The position numbers and the translations under genes were made by a program. Shown here in pieces: positions 20,242-29,630 of a DNA stretch of 64,000 nucleotides. Below the pieces are notes generated by a model that saw only the letters and a list, made by a program, of their open reading frames with translations, was not told the origin of the DNA and did not search any database. The stretch is from Streptomyces sp. NBC_00224 (GTDB lineage Bacteria > Actinomycetota > Actinomycetes > Streptomycetales > Streptomycetaceae): positions 2,914,001 to 2,978,000 of the forward strand of contig NZ_CP108106.1 of assembly GCF_041435195.1 (NCBI RefSeq), given 5' to 3'. Position 1 is the first letter of the stretch, and every line of letters begins with the position of its first letter.

Positions 20242-21594
20242 ATGTCGGTCCCGCAGCACACCACCGAGGAGCGCGGCGAGCAGATCCTCGCCGTCTTCGG
20301 CACCGCCTTCGGCGAGCTCCTGGCCGCCGACCCGGCCGCGTTCCGGGTCAAGTTCCGCAAGATGGCGGCCTCCGCGTTCGCCTTCTACCGGGGCACGGCC
20401 TGCCTGTTCTACGCGGACCTCGACGCGGAGAACGCCGGGCGGGGCGGTGGGAACATACACAGCGGTCCGTACCTGGACGAGCGCACCGGCCGGGTGTGGA
20501 TCCACGGCGACCTGCACGCCGAGAACTTCGGCACGTACATGGACGCCAACGGCCGGCTGATCTTCAACGTCAACGACTTCGACGAGGCGTACGTGGGCCC
20601 CTTCACCTGGGACCTCAAGCGCTTCGCCGCCTCCCTGGCCCTGGTCGGCCACGCCAAGGCGCTCAGCGACGAGCAGATCACCGAGCTGGTGCGGATCTAC
20701 GCCGCCGCCTACCGCGAGCGGATCCACGCCCTCGCGACCGGCGCCAAGGATGACGAGGTCCCCGCGTTCACCCTGGACACGGCCGAGGGGCCGCTGCTCG
20801 GGGCGCTGCGCTCGGCACGCGCGCGTACGCGCTTCTCGCTGCTCGACTCGATGACCGAGATCCGCGAGTACGAGCGCCGCTTCGCCGAGGACGACGGCTC
20901 GATAGAGCTGGACGCGGCGACCCGCTACAAGGTCCTGGCGGCCTTCGACGGCTACCTGGAGACGCTGCCGGACTCCAGCCTGCTGCGGCCCGACTCGTAC
21001 CGGGTGAAGGACGTCGTCGGGCGGCGCGGCATCGGGATCGGCTCGGCCGGTCTGCCCTCGTACAACATCCTGCTTGAGGGCCACAGCGACGCGCTGGAGA
21101 ACGACGTCGTGATCTACATGAAGCAGGCGCAGACCCCGGCGGTCTCACGTCACGTCACCGACCCCGCGGTGCGCGGCTACTTCCAGCACGAGGGCCACCG
21201 CACGGTGATCTCGCAGCGCGCCCTCCAGGACGCGGCCGACCCGTGGCTGGGCTGGACGGAGCTGGACGGGGCGGGCCAGCTGGTCGCCGAGGTCTCGCCG
21301 TACGCGGTGGACCTGGACTGGTCGGACATCGACGACCCGGAGCAGATCGCGGCGGTCGTCGCGGACCTGGGCCGCGCCACCGCCACCATGCACGGTGCGG
21401 CGGACGACGAGAGCGGCCACTCGGAGCTCGTTCCGTTCTCCACCGAGCGGGCCATAGACGCGGCGATCGCGGCCGACGAGGAGGGCTTCGCGGACCTGTT
21501 GGTGGACTTCGCGCACGCTTACGGGGCACGGGCGCGGGCCGACCACCAGATCTTCGTCGACCTGTTCCGTAACGGTCGGATTCCGGGTCTTTAG
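20242..21594 (+). CDS. DUF2252 family protein, kinase-like
   Basis: 450 residues from ATG 20242 with AGGAGG 9 bases upstream. HGDLHAENFG near residue 92 and NVNDFDEAYVGPFTWDLKRF near 110 resemble the catalytic and metal-binding loops of aminoglycoside-phosphotransferase-type kinases (HxDxxxxN and DFD). DUF2252 proteins are widespread in actinobacteria and have no proven substrate. It is divergent from dnaE with 223 bases between. Family call is firm; kinase activity is inferred from loop similarity. Confidence 0.85.
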   Translation: MSVPQHTTEERGEQILAVFGTAFGELLAADPAAFRVKFRKMAASAFAFYRGTACLFYADLDAENAGRGGGNIHSGPYLDERTGRVWIHGDLHAENFGTYMDANGRLIFNVNDFDEAYVGPFTWDLKRFAASLALVGHAKALSDEQITELVRIYAAAYRERIHALATGAKDDEVPAFTLDTAEGPLLGALRSARARTRFSLLDSMTEIREYERRFAEDDGSIELDAATRYKVLAAFDGYLETLPDSSLLRPDSYRVKDVVGRRGIGIGSAGLPSYNILLEGHSDALENDVVIYMKQAQTPAVSRHVTDPAVRGYFQHEGHRTVISQRALQDAADPWLGWTELDGAGQLVAEVSPYAVDLDWSDIDDPEQIAAVVADLGRATATMHGAADDESGHSELVPFSTERAIDAAIAADEEGFADLLVDFAHAYGARARADHQIFVDLFRNGRIPGL

Positions 21595-21649
21595 TCTCAC
21601 GGAATTCTTAGGCCCTGCTGACAGCGGGCCGTGGCAGACTTCCAGACCG

Positions 21650-22339
21650 ATGGACGTATCAGGGACGCGGCTCAGAGCGGCACGCGCGGCGCTTTTCACG
21701 GCGCTCGTCGTGGCGCTCTCCAGCGCGTCCCACGTCCTGCTCTCCCGCGTCCCGCTGCCGGTGCCCCTGGTGGCCGGCGCGGCCGGCGCCGTGTTCCTGA
21801 TCGCGTACGCGCTGGCGGGCCGGGAGCGCGGCTTCTGGTCGATCGCCGGACTGCTCGTCCCGCTGGAGCTCGCCGCCGACACCGTCTTCTCGACCGGCCA
21901 GCACGTCTGTTACGGGCCCTCCGGCGGCCCGGTCGCGGGCGCGCTGCGGTCGGTGGGCGTGAACGTGCTGTGCGGCGGGAGCGTGGGCACCGAGCTGCCC
22001 GGCGTCGCCGGGTCCCGGGCGGGCGCGGCCGTGCTGCTCGGCGGGCCGGGACCGGCCGTGCCGTGGCTGCTGCTCGCCGCGCACGTGACGGTCGGGCTGC
22101 TCGCCGCGGCCTGGCTGCGGCGCGGCGAGGCCGCTCTCGCGCGGCTCGTGCGCACGGTCGGGGTGCTGGCGTTCCGGCCGCTGCTGCTCGCGGTCGCCGT
22201 GGTGGGCGGCGCGATCCGTCCCGTACGGGCGCGGGTGCGGCCCGTACGGCGCGCGGGGCCGCCGTCGCGCGCCCGGCTGCTCGTGCACTCCGTGGGACGG
22301 CGGGGACCGCCCCGCCCCGCGCTGCTCACCGCCGTCTGA
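21650..22339 (+). CDS. Hypothetical integral membrane protein
   Basis: 229 residues from ATG 21650. Three to five hydrophobic segments are visible: AARAALFTALVVALSSASHVL near 10-30, VPLVAGAAGAVFLIAYAL near 38-55, FWSIAGLLVPLELAADTVF near 62-80, VPWLLLAAHVTVGLLAAAWL near 138-157 and PLLLAVAVVGGAI near 178-190. The C-terminal 40 residues are Arg-rich and probably cytoplasmic. It is followed 91 bases later by the thioredoxin-like gene. No family recognised with confidence. Confidence 0.6.
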   Translation: MDVSGTRLRAARAALFTALVVALSSASHVLLSRVPLPVPLVAGAAGAVFLIAYALAGRERGFWSIAGLLVPLELAADTVFSTGQHVCYGPSGGPVAGALRSVGVNVLCGGSVGTELPGVAGSRAGAAVLLGGPGPAVPWLLLAAHVTVGLLAAAWLRRGEAALARLVRTVGVLAFRPLLLAVAVVGGAIRPVRARVRPVRRAGPPSRARLLVHSVGRRGPPRPALLTAV

Positions 22340-22430
22340 GCGACGGCCCTTCCGAGCACGGCGACCCGACCGCACGGGTCCCCCTCAGCACTTTCTCACC
22401 TGCCCTACCTGCCACACGGAGAAAACGATC

Positions 22431-23243
22431 ATGAGCAAGCGCAACAGCCAGGCCAACAAGGCAGCCGCCCGTGAGCGGCTGAAACTGGAGCGCGAGCGCC
22501 AGGCCAAGAAGGACAAGGTGCGCCGCCAGGTGGTCGTCGCCGCCTCGATCGTCGGCGTCCTCGCGATAGCCGGCGGCGTCGGCTACGCGGTCATGCAGGC
22601 CAACAAGCCCGGCGCGTGGGACGCGGCCAAGGACAAGACGCTGGTCAAGCCCGCCAACACCACGGGCACCGACGGCACCACCGTCGTCATCGGCAAGCCG
22701 ACCGCCAAGAAGACGCTGGAGATGTACGAGGACGCGCGCTGCCCGGTCTGCTCGGTCTTCGAGCAGCAGGTCGGCGCCACGGTCAAGAAGGACGTCGACG
22801 CCGGCAAGTACAAGATCCAGTTCATCGGCGCCACCTTCATCGACAACGGCAGCCCGGGCACCGGCTCCAAGAACGCGCTCAGCGCCCTGGGCGCCGCGCT
22901 CAACGTGAGCCCCGAGGCGTTCATGGAGTACAAGGCGCAGCTCTTCTCGGCGAAGTGGCACCCGGCCGAGACCACGGACAAGTTCAAGAACGACGACTAC
23001 CTGATCCAGGTCGCCGACAGCGTTCCGGCCCTCAAGGGCAACGCCAAGTTCCAGAAGGACGTGCAGGACGGCACGTTCGACAAGTGGGCGCTCACCATGT
23101 CGAAGAAGTTCGACGACAGCGGTGTGACCGCCACGCCGACCCTGAAGATGGACGGCAAGAAGATCACCGGCGCGAACAGCGACAACGCCCCGCAGGACCC
23201 GGCCGCATTCACCGCCGCCATCGACAAGGCCCTGAAGGGCTGA
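22431..23243 (+). CDS. DsbA-like thioredoxin-domain protein, membrane anchored
   Basis: 270 residues. A basic cytoplasmic start is followed by one membrane segment (VVVAASIVGVLAIAGGVGYAVM near residues 35-55), then an extracytoplasmic thioredoxin fold of the DSBA type. The active site is DARCPVCSVFEQQ near residue 101 with the CPVC redox pair, and the cis-Pro segment is VTATPTLKMDG near 231. It probably oxidises or isomerises disulphides in exported proteins. It is followed by a hairpin at 23303-23345. PhoD, next on the same strand, is a secreted enzyme that might be a substrate; that link is a guess. Confidence 0.88.
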   Translation: MSKRNSQANKAAARERLKLERERQAKKDKVRRQVVVAASIVGVLAIAGGVGYAVMQANKPGAWDAAKDKTLVKPANTTGTDGTTVVIGKPTAKKTLEMYEDARCPVCSVFEQQVGATVKKDVDAGKYKIQFIGATFIDNGSPGTGSKNALSALGAALNVSPEAFMEYKAQLFSAKWHPAETTDKFKNDDYLIQVADSVPALKGNAKFQKDVQDGTFDKWALTMSKKFDDSGVTATPTLKMDGKKITGANSDNAPQDPAAFTAAIDKALKG

Positions 23244-23302
23244 CGCCGCTCCGGAGGGCCTTCGGCGGGTCCGGGCGCTGACGCGCGCTCAGATGGCCGC
23301 CG

Positions 23303-23345
23303 GCGAACGGGCAGACAAACTTTTGCCGTGAGTCTGCCCGTTCGC
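23303..23345. terminator. 14-base-pair hairpin between the thioredoxin gene and phoD
   Basis: GCGAACGGGCAGAC at 23303-23316 pairs exactly with 23332-23345 around a 15-base loop containing TTTT. It lies 60 bases after the stop of the thioredoxin gene and 27 bases before the phoD start, so it could end the upstream transcript. Alternatively it could lie in the phoD leader and affect that gene. Confidence 0.6.
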
Positions 23346-23371
23346 GCTACCCATCAGTAAGGTGTGCGGCT

Positions 23372-25021
23372 GTGACCAGTCGATTCACCTCATCCCCCAC
23401 GCGCCGCACGGTCGTCAAGGCCGCTGCCGCCACCGCTGTCGTCGCCGCGCCCCTCGTGGCCGGCGCGACCGCCGCCGTCGCGGACTCCGCTCCGGCCCCC
23501 GCCTTCCTGCACGGCGTCGCCTCCGGCGACCCGCTGCCCGACGGCATCCTGCTGTGGACCCGGGTCACCCCCGCTCCCGACGCGGTGCCCGGCTCCGGCA
23601 AGGGCCCGGACACCGAAGTCTCCTGGGAGATAGCCGAGGACAAGGGCTTCGCGCGAATAGTGGCCCAGGGCCGCACCACCGCGACGGCCGCCTCGGACCA
23701 CACCGTCAAGGCCGATGTGCGCGGCCTGCGCCCGGCGACCGCGTACTGGTACCGGTTCGCCGCGGGCACCGCGCTCTCCCCCGTCGGCCGTACGCTCACG
23801 GCCCCCGCCACGGACGCGGCGGCCGCCAACGTCCGGTTCGGCGTGGTCTCCTGCTCCAACTGGGAGTCCGGCTACTTCTCCGCCTACCGTCATCTCGCCG
23901 CCCGCGCCGACCTGGACGCGGTGCTGCACCTGGGCGACTACATCTACGAGTACGCGTCGGGCGCCTACCCCGAGGCGAAGTACGTCGTACGACAGCACGA
24001 GCCGGCCCACGAGATCCTGAACCTGGCCGACTACCGCACCCGGCACGGCAAGTACAAGACGGACGCCGACCTCCAGGCGATGCACCACGCGCACCCGGTG
24101 ATCGCCATCTGGGACGACCACGAGTTCGCCAACGACGCCTGGTCGGGCGGGGCCGAGAACCACACGCCCGGCACCGAGGGCGACTGGGCGGCGCGCGTAT
24201 CGGCCGCCAAGCAGGCGTACTTCGAGTGGATGCCGGTCCGCCCCTCGATCGCGGGCACCACCTACCGGCGCATCCGCTACGGCAAGCTGGCCGATCTGCA
24301 CCTGCTCGACCTGCGCTCCTTCCGCTCGCAGCAGGCGAGCGTGGGCAGCGGCAAGGTGGACGACCCGGAGCGCACCCTCACCGGCCGCGCCCAGCTGGAC
24401 TGGCTCAAGTCGGGGCTCTCGGCCTCCAACGCCGCCTGGCAGCTGGTCGGCACGTCCGTGATGATCTCGCCGGTCGCCTTCGGCGCGCTGCCGGCCGAAC
24501 TGACCGCGCCGCTGGCGGAGTTGCTCGGCCTGCCCAAGGAGGGCATCGCCATCAACGTCGACCAGTGGGACGGCTACACGGACGACCGCCGCGAGCTCCT
24601 CGGCCACCTGGTGGACAACGGCATCAAGAACACCGTCTTCCTCACCGGCGACATCCACATGGCGTGGGCCAACGACGTACCGGTGAAGGCGGGCACCTAC
24701 CCGCTGTCGAAGTCGGCGGGCACCGAGTTCGTGGTGACGTCGGTGACCTCCGACAACCTGGACGAGATGCTCCACGTCGCCCCGCACACCGTGTCGCTGG
24801 TGGCGGCGGCCGCGATCAAGGCCGCCAACCGCCATGTGAAGTGGGTCGACATGGACTCGCACGGCTACGGCGTCCTCGACGTCGACGCCCAGCGCTCGCA
24901 GATGGACTACTACGTGGTCTCCGACAAGCGGAAGCAGGACGCCACGTCCGCGTGGACCCGCTCGTACCGGACGCTCAACGGCAGCCAGAAGGCCGAGCGG
25001 GTCTACTCGCCGGTGGTCTGA
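23372..25021 (+). CDS. phoD: Secreted alkaline phosphatase, PhoD family
   Basis: 549 residues from GTG 23372. A twin-arginine signal ([20 protein letters not shown] near residues 9-28, cleavage probably after AVADSA) directs Tat export. An N-terminal beta domain ([20 protein letters not shown]) precedes the calcium/iron phosphoesterase core: HLGDYIYEY near 189, [12 protein letters not shown] near 246 and LTGDIHMAW near 427. It releases phosphate from organic phosphoesters outside the cell. PhoD genes are usually under PhoP control, but I found no convincing PHO box upstream. Confidence 0.92.
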   Translation: MTSRFTSSPTRRTVVKAAAATAVVAAPLVAGATAAVADSAPAPAFLHGVASGDPLPDGILLWTRVTPAPDAVPGSGKGPDTEVSWEIAEDKGFARIVAQGRTTATAASDHTVKADVRGLRPATAYWYRFAAGTALSPVGRTLTAPATDAAAANVRFGVVSCSNWESGYFSAYRHLAARADLDAVLHLGDYIYEYASGAYPEAKYVVRQHEPAHEILNLADYRTRHGKYKTDADLQAMHHAHPVIAIWDDHEFANDAWSGGAENHTPGTEGDWAARVSAAKQAYFEWMPVRPSIAGTTYRRIRYGKLADLHLLDLRSFRSQQASVGSGKVDDPERTLTGRAQLDWLKSGLSASNAAWQLVGTSVMISPVAFGALPAELTAPLAELLGLPKEGIAINVDQWDGYTDDRRELLGHLVDNGIKNTVFLTGDIHMAWANDVPVKAGTYPLSKSAGTEFVVTSVTSDNLDEMLHVAPHTVSLVAAAAIKAANRHVKWVDMDSHGYGVLDVDAQRSQMDYYVVSDKRKQDATSAWTRSYRTLNGSQKAERVYSPVV

Positions 25022-25031
25022 CGCTCGCGGG

Positions 25032-25601
25032 TCAGAGCGACGCGAGGAAGCCGAGAGCGACGGCCCAGCTCTTCTCGGCGGCCTCTTCGTCGTAGTCCGG
25101 CAGCTCAGGATCGGTGTACAGGTGCCCGGCGCCCGGGTACCTGTACACCTCCGCGTCGGCGCCGATCCGGCCCATGCGCAGGTACCAGGTGTTCAGCCAG
25201 TCGTCCGTCTCGAACGGGTCCGGGTCCGCCACGTGCAGCTGTACGGGCAGCTCGTCCACCGAAGCGCCGTCGGCGATGTCGGCGGTGCCGTGCAGGAGCA
25301 GCAGCCCGCGCGCCTTCTCGTCGCCGAGCGCGAGGGTCTGGGCGAGCGAGCCGCCCAGCGAGAACCCGGCGTAGACCAGACCTTCGTCGGAGTGCGGGGC
25401 GGCGGCCAGGATCGCGCGCTTGAGCAGCTCGTCGTTGCCGATCCCGTCGCGGATCGTCATGCCCTCCTCCAGGGTGTCGGCGGTGCGGCCGTCGTAGAGG
25501 TCGGGCACGTGCACCACGTGCCCGGCGGCGCGCAGCCGCTCGGCCGCCTCGTGCACGGCGGGCCGCAGGCCGTACGCCGAATGGAAAAGCATGATGTTCA
25601 T
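25032..25601 (-). CDS. Dienelactone hydrolase family protein
   Basis: 189 residues from ATG 25601. An alpha/beta hydrolase fold: VYAGFSLGGSLAQTLAL near residue 85 is normally GxSxGG, with Ser as nucleophile. HVPDLYDG near 31, HVADPDPFE near 133 with the acid, and GAGHLYTD near 163 with the His complete the likely triad. Dienelactone hydrolases normally use Cys; the Ser here suggests a different ester. It converges with phoD (gap 10 bases) and is divergent from the MscS gene. Confidence 0.85.
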   Translation of the reverse strand: MNIMLFHSAYGLRPAVHEAAERLRAAGHVVHVPDLYDGRTADTLEEGMTIRDGIGNDELLKRAILAAAPHSDEGLVYAGFSLGGSLAQTLALGDEKARGLLLLHGTADIADGASVDELPVQLHVADPDPFETDDWLNTWYLRMGRIGADAEVYRYPGAGHLYTDPELPDYDEEAAEKSWAVALGFLASL

Positions 25602-25631
25602 GAGGCCATGGTGCCAGCTACGGTCGGGGGC

Positions 25632-26699
25632 ATGGAGAACGTGCTGCGTCCGTTGATCGTGATCGGCGGCTCGGTCGTGCTCACGCTGGCCCTCGTGTGG
25701 CTGGCCGACCGGCTGCTCCGCCAGGCCGACGCCCGGCACAGCGAGACCCCGCTGTGGGGCCTGCTGCGCCGCTGCCGCGTCCCGTTGCAGGTCGTCGTCC
25801 TCACCGCGCTGCTGAGAGGCACCTACCGCCAGATCAAGTGGAACCCGGTCCAGGACCACGACGCGGGCCTCGGCCAGCTCCTCTCCCTCGTCCTCATCGG
25901 GGCGAGCGCCTGGCTGGTGGTGCGGATCGCGGCGGCGGTCGTGGAGGCGTCGTACGCGCGGTACGCGGCCTCCGCGCTCGACCCGGCGCGGGTGCGCCGG
26001 GTCCGTACGCAGGTGACGCTGATCCAGCGCGTGGTGACGGCGGTCGTGGGCGTCGTCGCGGTCGCGTCGATGCTGCTGACGTTCCCGGCGATGCGGACAG
26101 CGGGGACCTCGATCCTCGCCTCCGCGGGCATCATCGGCATCGTGGCCGGTGTGGCCGCCCAGTCGACGCTCGGCAACCTCTTCGCGGGGCTGCAGATCGC
26201 GTTCGGCGACATGGTGCGGATCGGGGACACCGTGGTGGTCGACGGCGAGTGGGGCGTGATCGAGGAGATCACGCTGACCTACCTCGCGGTGCGCACCTGG
26301 GACGAGCGGCGGCTGACGATGCCGGTGTCGTACTTCACCAGCAAGCCGTTCGAGAACTGGTCGCGCGGCGGCGTACAGATGACCGGCACGGTCTTCTTCC
26401 ACCTGGACCACGCGGCCCCGGTGGCGCTGATGCGCGAGAAGCTGGCCGACATCCTGCGGGAGTGCCCGGCGTGGGACGGCCGCGAGAGCGGCCTCGCGGT
26501 CACCGACACCACCCCGTCGACGATCGTGGTCCGCGCGACGGTCACGGCGAAGGACGCGGGCGACATCTGGACGGTACGGGTCACAGTCCGCGAACAGATG
26601 GTGACGTGGCTCCACGACAACCACGCGTACGCCTTGCCGCGCATCAACACGGACCGGGACGCGGGCGAGCCGCACGGGCAGAACGGACGTGCCGGCTAG
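25632..26699 (+). CDS. Small-conductance mechanosensitive channel, MscS family
   Basis: 355 residues from ATG 25632; an in-frame ATG at 25608 is also possible. Membrane segments are near 5-25, 50-65, 85-105, 135-155 and the pore helix IIGIVAGVAAQSTLGNLFAG near 165. The beta domain follows with GDTVVVDGEWGVIEEITLTY and MPVSYFTSKPFENWSR. It should release solutes on hypo-osmotic shock. The stop codon TAG lies at the edge of a dispersed repeat (26698-26717). Confidence 0.9.
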   Translation: MENVLRPLIVIGGSVVLTLALVWLADRLLRQADARHSETPLWGLLRRCRVPLQVVVLTALLRGTYRQIKWNPVQDHDAGLGQLLSLVLIGASAWLVVRIAAAVVEASYARYAASALDPARVRRVRTQVTLIQRVVTAVVGVVAVASMLLTFPAMRTAGTSILASAGIIGIVAGVAAQSTLGNLFAGLQIAFGDMVRIGDTVVVDGEWGVIEEITLTYLAVRTWDERRLTMPVSYFTSKPFENWSRGGVQMTGTVFFHLDHAAPVALMREKLADILRECPAWDGRESGLAVTDTTPSTIVVRATVTAKDAGDIWTVRVTVREQMVTWLHDNHAYALPRINTDRDAGEPHGQNGRAG

Positions 26700-26868
26700 G
26701 GGCGCGGGGAACTGCGCGAGCAACCCACCACTGCGCGCAGACGAACGAAGCGGGGTGCAGTGGCCGCAGGCCCCGCAAAGGGGGTCCGGGGCGAAGCCCC
26801 CGGGAAACCACCTCGACCCCCACCCACCCCCGGAGGGTCCAGGTGAAGGGGCGGGGTGGGGTCATCGA
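26698..26868. repeat. Intergenic repeat module between convergent mscS and antiporter genes
   Basis: 26698-26717 is an inverted copy of GCGCAGTTCCCCGCGCCCCT. From 26748 to 26868 runs a shortened copy of the composite module also at 11798-11987 and 35145-35305, with GCAGGCCCCGC, the CCCCCGGGAAAC step and the ACCCACCCCCGGAGGG end. It occupies the whole gap, so it probably acts as terminator for both genes. Confidence 0.8.
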
Positions 26869-28448
26869 AGGCTGCGCACATCCAGCTGGCGCAGGACCCG
26901 GTCGACGATCTCCGGGTCCGCGCCCGCCTCGCTGCGCGCCGACAGCACCTCGTGGCGCGCCGCCGACATCATCTCCCGCTGGATCCGCTGGACCGTCCGC
27001 AGCCGCTCCACCCGCTTCGCGTACGCCTCCCGCCGCTCCACGTCGACCATGTCCGGGCTGATGCGCGCCCCCACGTCGTACGCCCGCCGCAGAAGCTGCT
27101 CCATGACCTCCTCGGGCAGCTCCTCCACGTCCTCGATCTCCCGCAGCCGCCGCTTCGCCGCCTTCGCCGCGCGGATCGCGAGCTCCCGCTCCAGCGCCCG
27201 CTCGGCGTCGGTGTCGGCCTGTACGCCGAGCCGCCGCACCAGGGACGGCAGGGTCAGGCCCTGGAGCACCAGCGTCACCATGATCACGCAGAAGGCGACG
27301 AAGACGATCTCGTCGCGCGCGGGGAACGGCGAGCCGTCGTCCGTCTTGAACGGGATCGCCAGGGCGAGCGCGACCGAGGCCACCCCGCGCATCCCCGCCC
27401 ACCACATGACGATCGTCTCCCGCCAGGTCGTGGGGATCTCCTCGTCGTAGTCCCGCCGTGTGTGCAGCCGCTTGGCGAGCCAGGTCGCGGGCAGCAGCCA
27501 CACCAGCCGTACGCCCACCACGACCCCGACCACGACCGCGCCCCAGCCCGCCATCTCGCCCACGCGGCCGGTCGCGGTGCCGAACACGTTGTGCAGTTCG
27601 AGGCCGATGAGCCCGAACGCGATCCCCGTCACCAGGGTGTCGACGATCTGCCAGAACGTGGCCCCGGCGAGGCGCCCCTGGACGTCGTCGGCGTCCACCG
27701 CATGCTCGGCGAGGAACAGCGCGAGGGTGAGCACGGCGAGCACCCCGGAGCCGCCGAACTCCTCGGCCAGCACATAGCCGACGAACGGCACGAGCAGGGT
27801 GAGGCCGATCTGGAGTGTGGCGTCGTCCAGCAGGCCCATCAGCTTGTTGGCGGTCCAGCCGAGGACGAGACCGACCACGACCGCCACCACGGCGGAGAGC
27901 ACCAGCTCGCCCACCGCCTCCGGCCAGGAGAAGTCGCCGCTGACCGCCGCCGCGATCGCCACGTGGTAGAGCACGATCGCGGTGACGTCGTTGAACAGCC
28001 CCTCGCCCTCCAGGATCGACACCAGCCGGCGGGGCAGCCCGAGCGAGCCCGCGACGGCGGTGGCGGCGACCGGGTCGGGGGGCGCCACGAGGGCGCCGAG
28101 GGCGACGGCGGCGGCGATCGGCAGTCCGGGCACGATGGCGTGGGCGACGGCCGCCACGGCCGCCGTGGTGACGAACACCAGGGCCACCGCGAGCAGCAGG
28201 ATCGGCCGCACGTTGGCGGCGAACTGCCGCCAGGAGGTGCGCTGGACGGAGGCGTAGAGCAGCGGCGGCAGCACGAGCGGAAGGATGAAGTCCGGCGGCA
28301 CGGCGACGTTCGGGACGAACGGCAGCAGGGCGAGGACCCCGCCGAGGAGCGTCATCAGGACCGGCGCGGGCAGCCCGAGCCGGTCCCCGACCGGAACGGT
28401 GACCACCGCTCCGAGCAGAAGCACGAACAGCAGGGCCAGCTGATCCAC
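26862..28448 (-). CDS. Sodium/proton antiporter, CPA1 family
   Basis: 528 residues from GTG 28448. About twelve hydrophobic segments occupy residues 1-410. The CPA1 core APPDPVAATAVAG near 142 and EGEGLFNDVTAIVLYHVA near 168 contains the conserved Asp pair, and WWAGMRGVASVALALA near 350 the re-entrant Arg. A charged cytoplasmic tail of about 110 residues (coiled coil, many Glu and Arg) follows. It exports sodium in exchange for protons and helps pH homeostasis. Confidence 0.93.
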   Translation of the reverse strand: MDQLALLFVLLLGAVVTVPVGDRLGLPAPVLMTLLGGVLALLPFVPNVAVPPDFILPLVLPPLLYASVQRTSWRQFAANVRPILLLAVALVFVTTAAVAAVAHAIVPGLPIAAAVALGALVAPPDPVAATAVAGSLGLPRRLVSILEGEGLFNDVTAIVLYHVAIAAAVSGDFSWPEAVGELVLSAVVAVVVGLVLGWTANKLMGLLDDATLQIGLTLLVPFVGYVLAEEFGGSGVLAVLTLALFLAEHAVDADDVQGRLAGATFWQIVDTLVTGIAFGLIGLELHNVFGTATGRVGEMAGWGAVVVGVVVGVRLVWLLPATWLAKRLHTRRDYDEEIPTTWRETIVMWWAGMRGVASVALALAIPFKTDDGSPFPARDEIVFVAFCVIMVTLVLQGLTLPSLVRRLGVQADTDAERALERELAIRAAKAAKRRLREIEDVEELPEEVMEQLLRRAYDVGARISPDMVDVERREAYAKRVERLRTVQRIQREMMSAARHEVLSARSEAGADPEIVDRVLRQLDVRSLR

Positions 28449-28512
28449 GGATGCCCTCCGGGCGGCGAGGCGATCAAGACCCCCAGCGTGCCACGCGCGT
28501 CACCGGATAAAG

Positions 28513-28606
28513 CTGCGGACCGTGCTGGGTTGCTCGCGCAGTTCCCCGCGCCCCGGACTACCCAGGGGCGCGGGCAACTGCGCGACCAGCCACGCACGGT
28601 CCGCAG
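28513..28606. terminator. Long two-part hairpin after rluD
   Basis: CTGCGGACCGTGC (28513-28525) pairs with 28594-28606, and inside this a GCGCAGTTCCCCGCGCCCC copy (28536-28554) faces its near-inverse copy (28564-28583, one base changed). The architecture is the same as at 1159-1264 with a different outer arm. It lies 31 bases downstream of the rluD stop on the minus strand and should end the dksA-like/lspA/rluD transcript before the antiporter gene. Confidence 0.72.
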
Positions 28607-28636
28607 TCGAAAGAAACAGGCCCGACGCCTACGGCG

Positions 28637-29578
28637 TCACTCGCTCTCCGCCCGGATCACGTCCAGCGCGTGCTGGAGGTCGTCCGGGTAGCCGCTCTCG
28701 AACTCGACCCAGCCGCCGTCCGACGGGTGCTCGAAGCCGAGGCGCACCGCGTGCAGCCACTGCCGGGTCAGGCCGAGGCGCTTGGCGATGGTGGGGTCCG
28801 CGCCGTACGTCAGGTCGCCCACGCACGGGTGGCGGTGGGCGGACATGTGCACGCGGATCTGGTGGGTGCGGCCCGTCTCCAGCTTGATGTCGAGCAGCGA
28901 GGCCGCCCGGAACGCCTCGATCAGGTCGTAGTGCGTCACCGACGGCTTGCCCTCGGCCGTGACCGCCCACTTGTAGTCGTGGTTGGGGTGGCGGCCGATG
29001 GGGGCGTCGATCGTGCCGCTCATCGGGTCCGGGTGGCCCTGCACCAGGGCGTGGTAGCGCTTGTCCACGACGCGGTCGTGGAACTGCCGCTTCAGATACG
29101 TGTACGCCCGCTCCGACTTGGCGACGACCATCAGGCCGGAGGTGCCGACGTCCAGGCGGTGGACGATGCCCTGGCGCTCGGCGGCGCCGGAGGTGGAGAT
29201 CCGGTACCCGGCCGCCGCGAGGCCGCCGATGACCGTGGTCCCCGTCCAGCCCGGGCTCGGGTGGGCGGCGACGCCGACCGGCTTCACGATCACGACGATG
29301 TCGTCGTCGTCGTGCACGATCTCCATGCCCTCGACCGGCTCGGCCACGATCTGCACCGGCGCGGGCGCCTGGGGCATCTCGACCTCCAGCCACGCGCCTC
29401 CGCGGACCCGCTCGGACTTGCCTACCACCGAGCCGTCGACCTGGACCTTCCCCGCCGCGGCGAGCTCAGCGGCCTTCGTACGGGAGAACCCGAACATGCG
29501 GGAGATGGCGGCGTCGACGCGCTCGCCCTCCAGACCGTCGGGAACGGGCAAGGTGCGGATCTCGGGAAACGTACTCAC
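28637..29578 (-). CDS. rluD: Pseudouridine synthase, RluD family
   Basis: 313 residues from GTG 29578. An N-terminal S4 RNA-binding domain ([20 protein letters not shown] near residue 20) is followed by the RluA-type catalytic domain: [16 protein letters not shown] near 141 contains the catalytic Asp, and [10 protein letters not shown] near 237 the RNA-binding Arg. It modifies uridines, probably in 23S rRNA helix 69. It is third in a run with the dksA-like gene and lspA (gap 52 bases), the usual lspA-rluD pairing. Confidence 0.93.
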   Translation of the reverse strand: MSTFPEIRTLPVPDGLEGERVDAAISRMFGFSRTKAAELAAAGKVQVDGSVVGKSERVRGGAWLEVEMPQAPAPVQIVAEPVEGMEIVHDDDDIVVIVKPVGVAAHPSPGWTGTTVIGGLAAAGYRISTSGAAERQGIVHRLDVGTSGLMVVAKSERAYTYLKRQFHDRVVDKRYHALVQGHPDPMSGTIDAPIGRHPNHDYKWAVTAEGKPSVTHYDLIEAFRAASLLDIKLETGRTHQIRVHMSAHRHPCVGDLTYGADPTIAKRLGLTRQWLHAVRLGFEHPSDGGWVEFESGYPDDLQHALDVIRAESE

Positions 29579-29630
29579 CCGTCGAGTATGCCTTGTCGCA
29601 CCGACAACCCCGGCCCGAGCGGGGTGCGGC

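Noticed and set aside
23320..23371. PHO box (GTTCACC direct repeats) upstream of phoD
   Set aside because: Only GTTCGCGC and unrelated sequence found; no two repeats at 11-base spacing.
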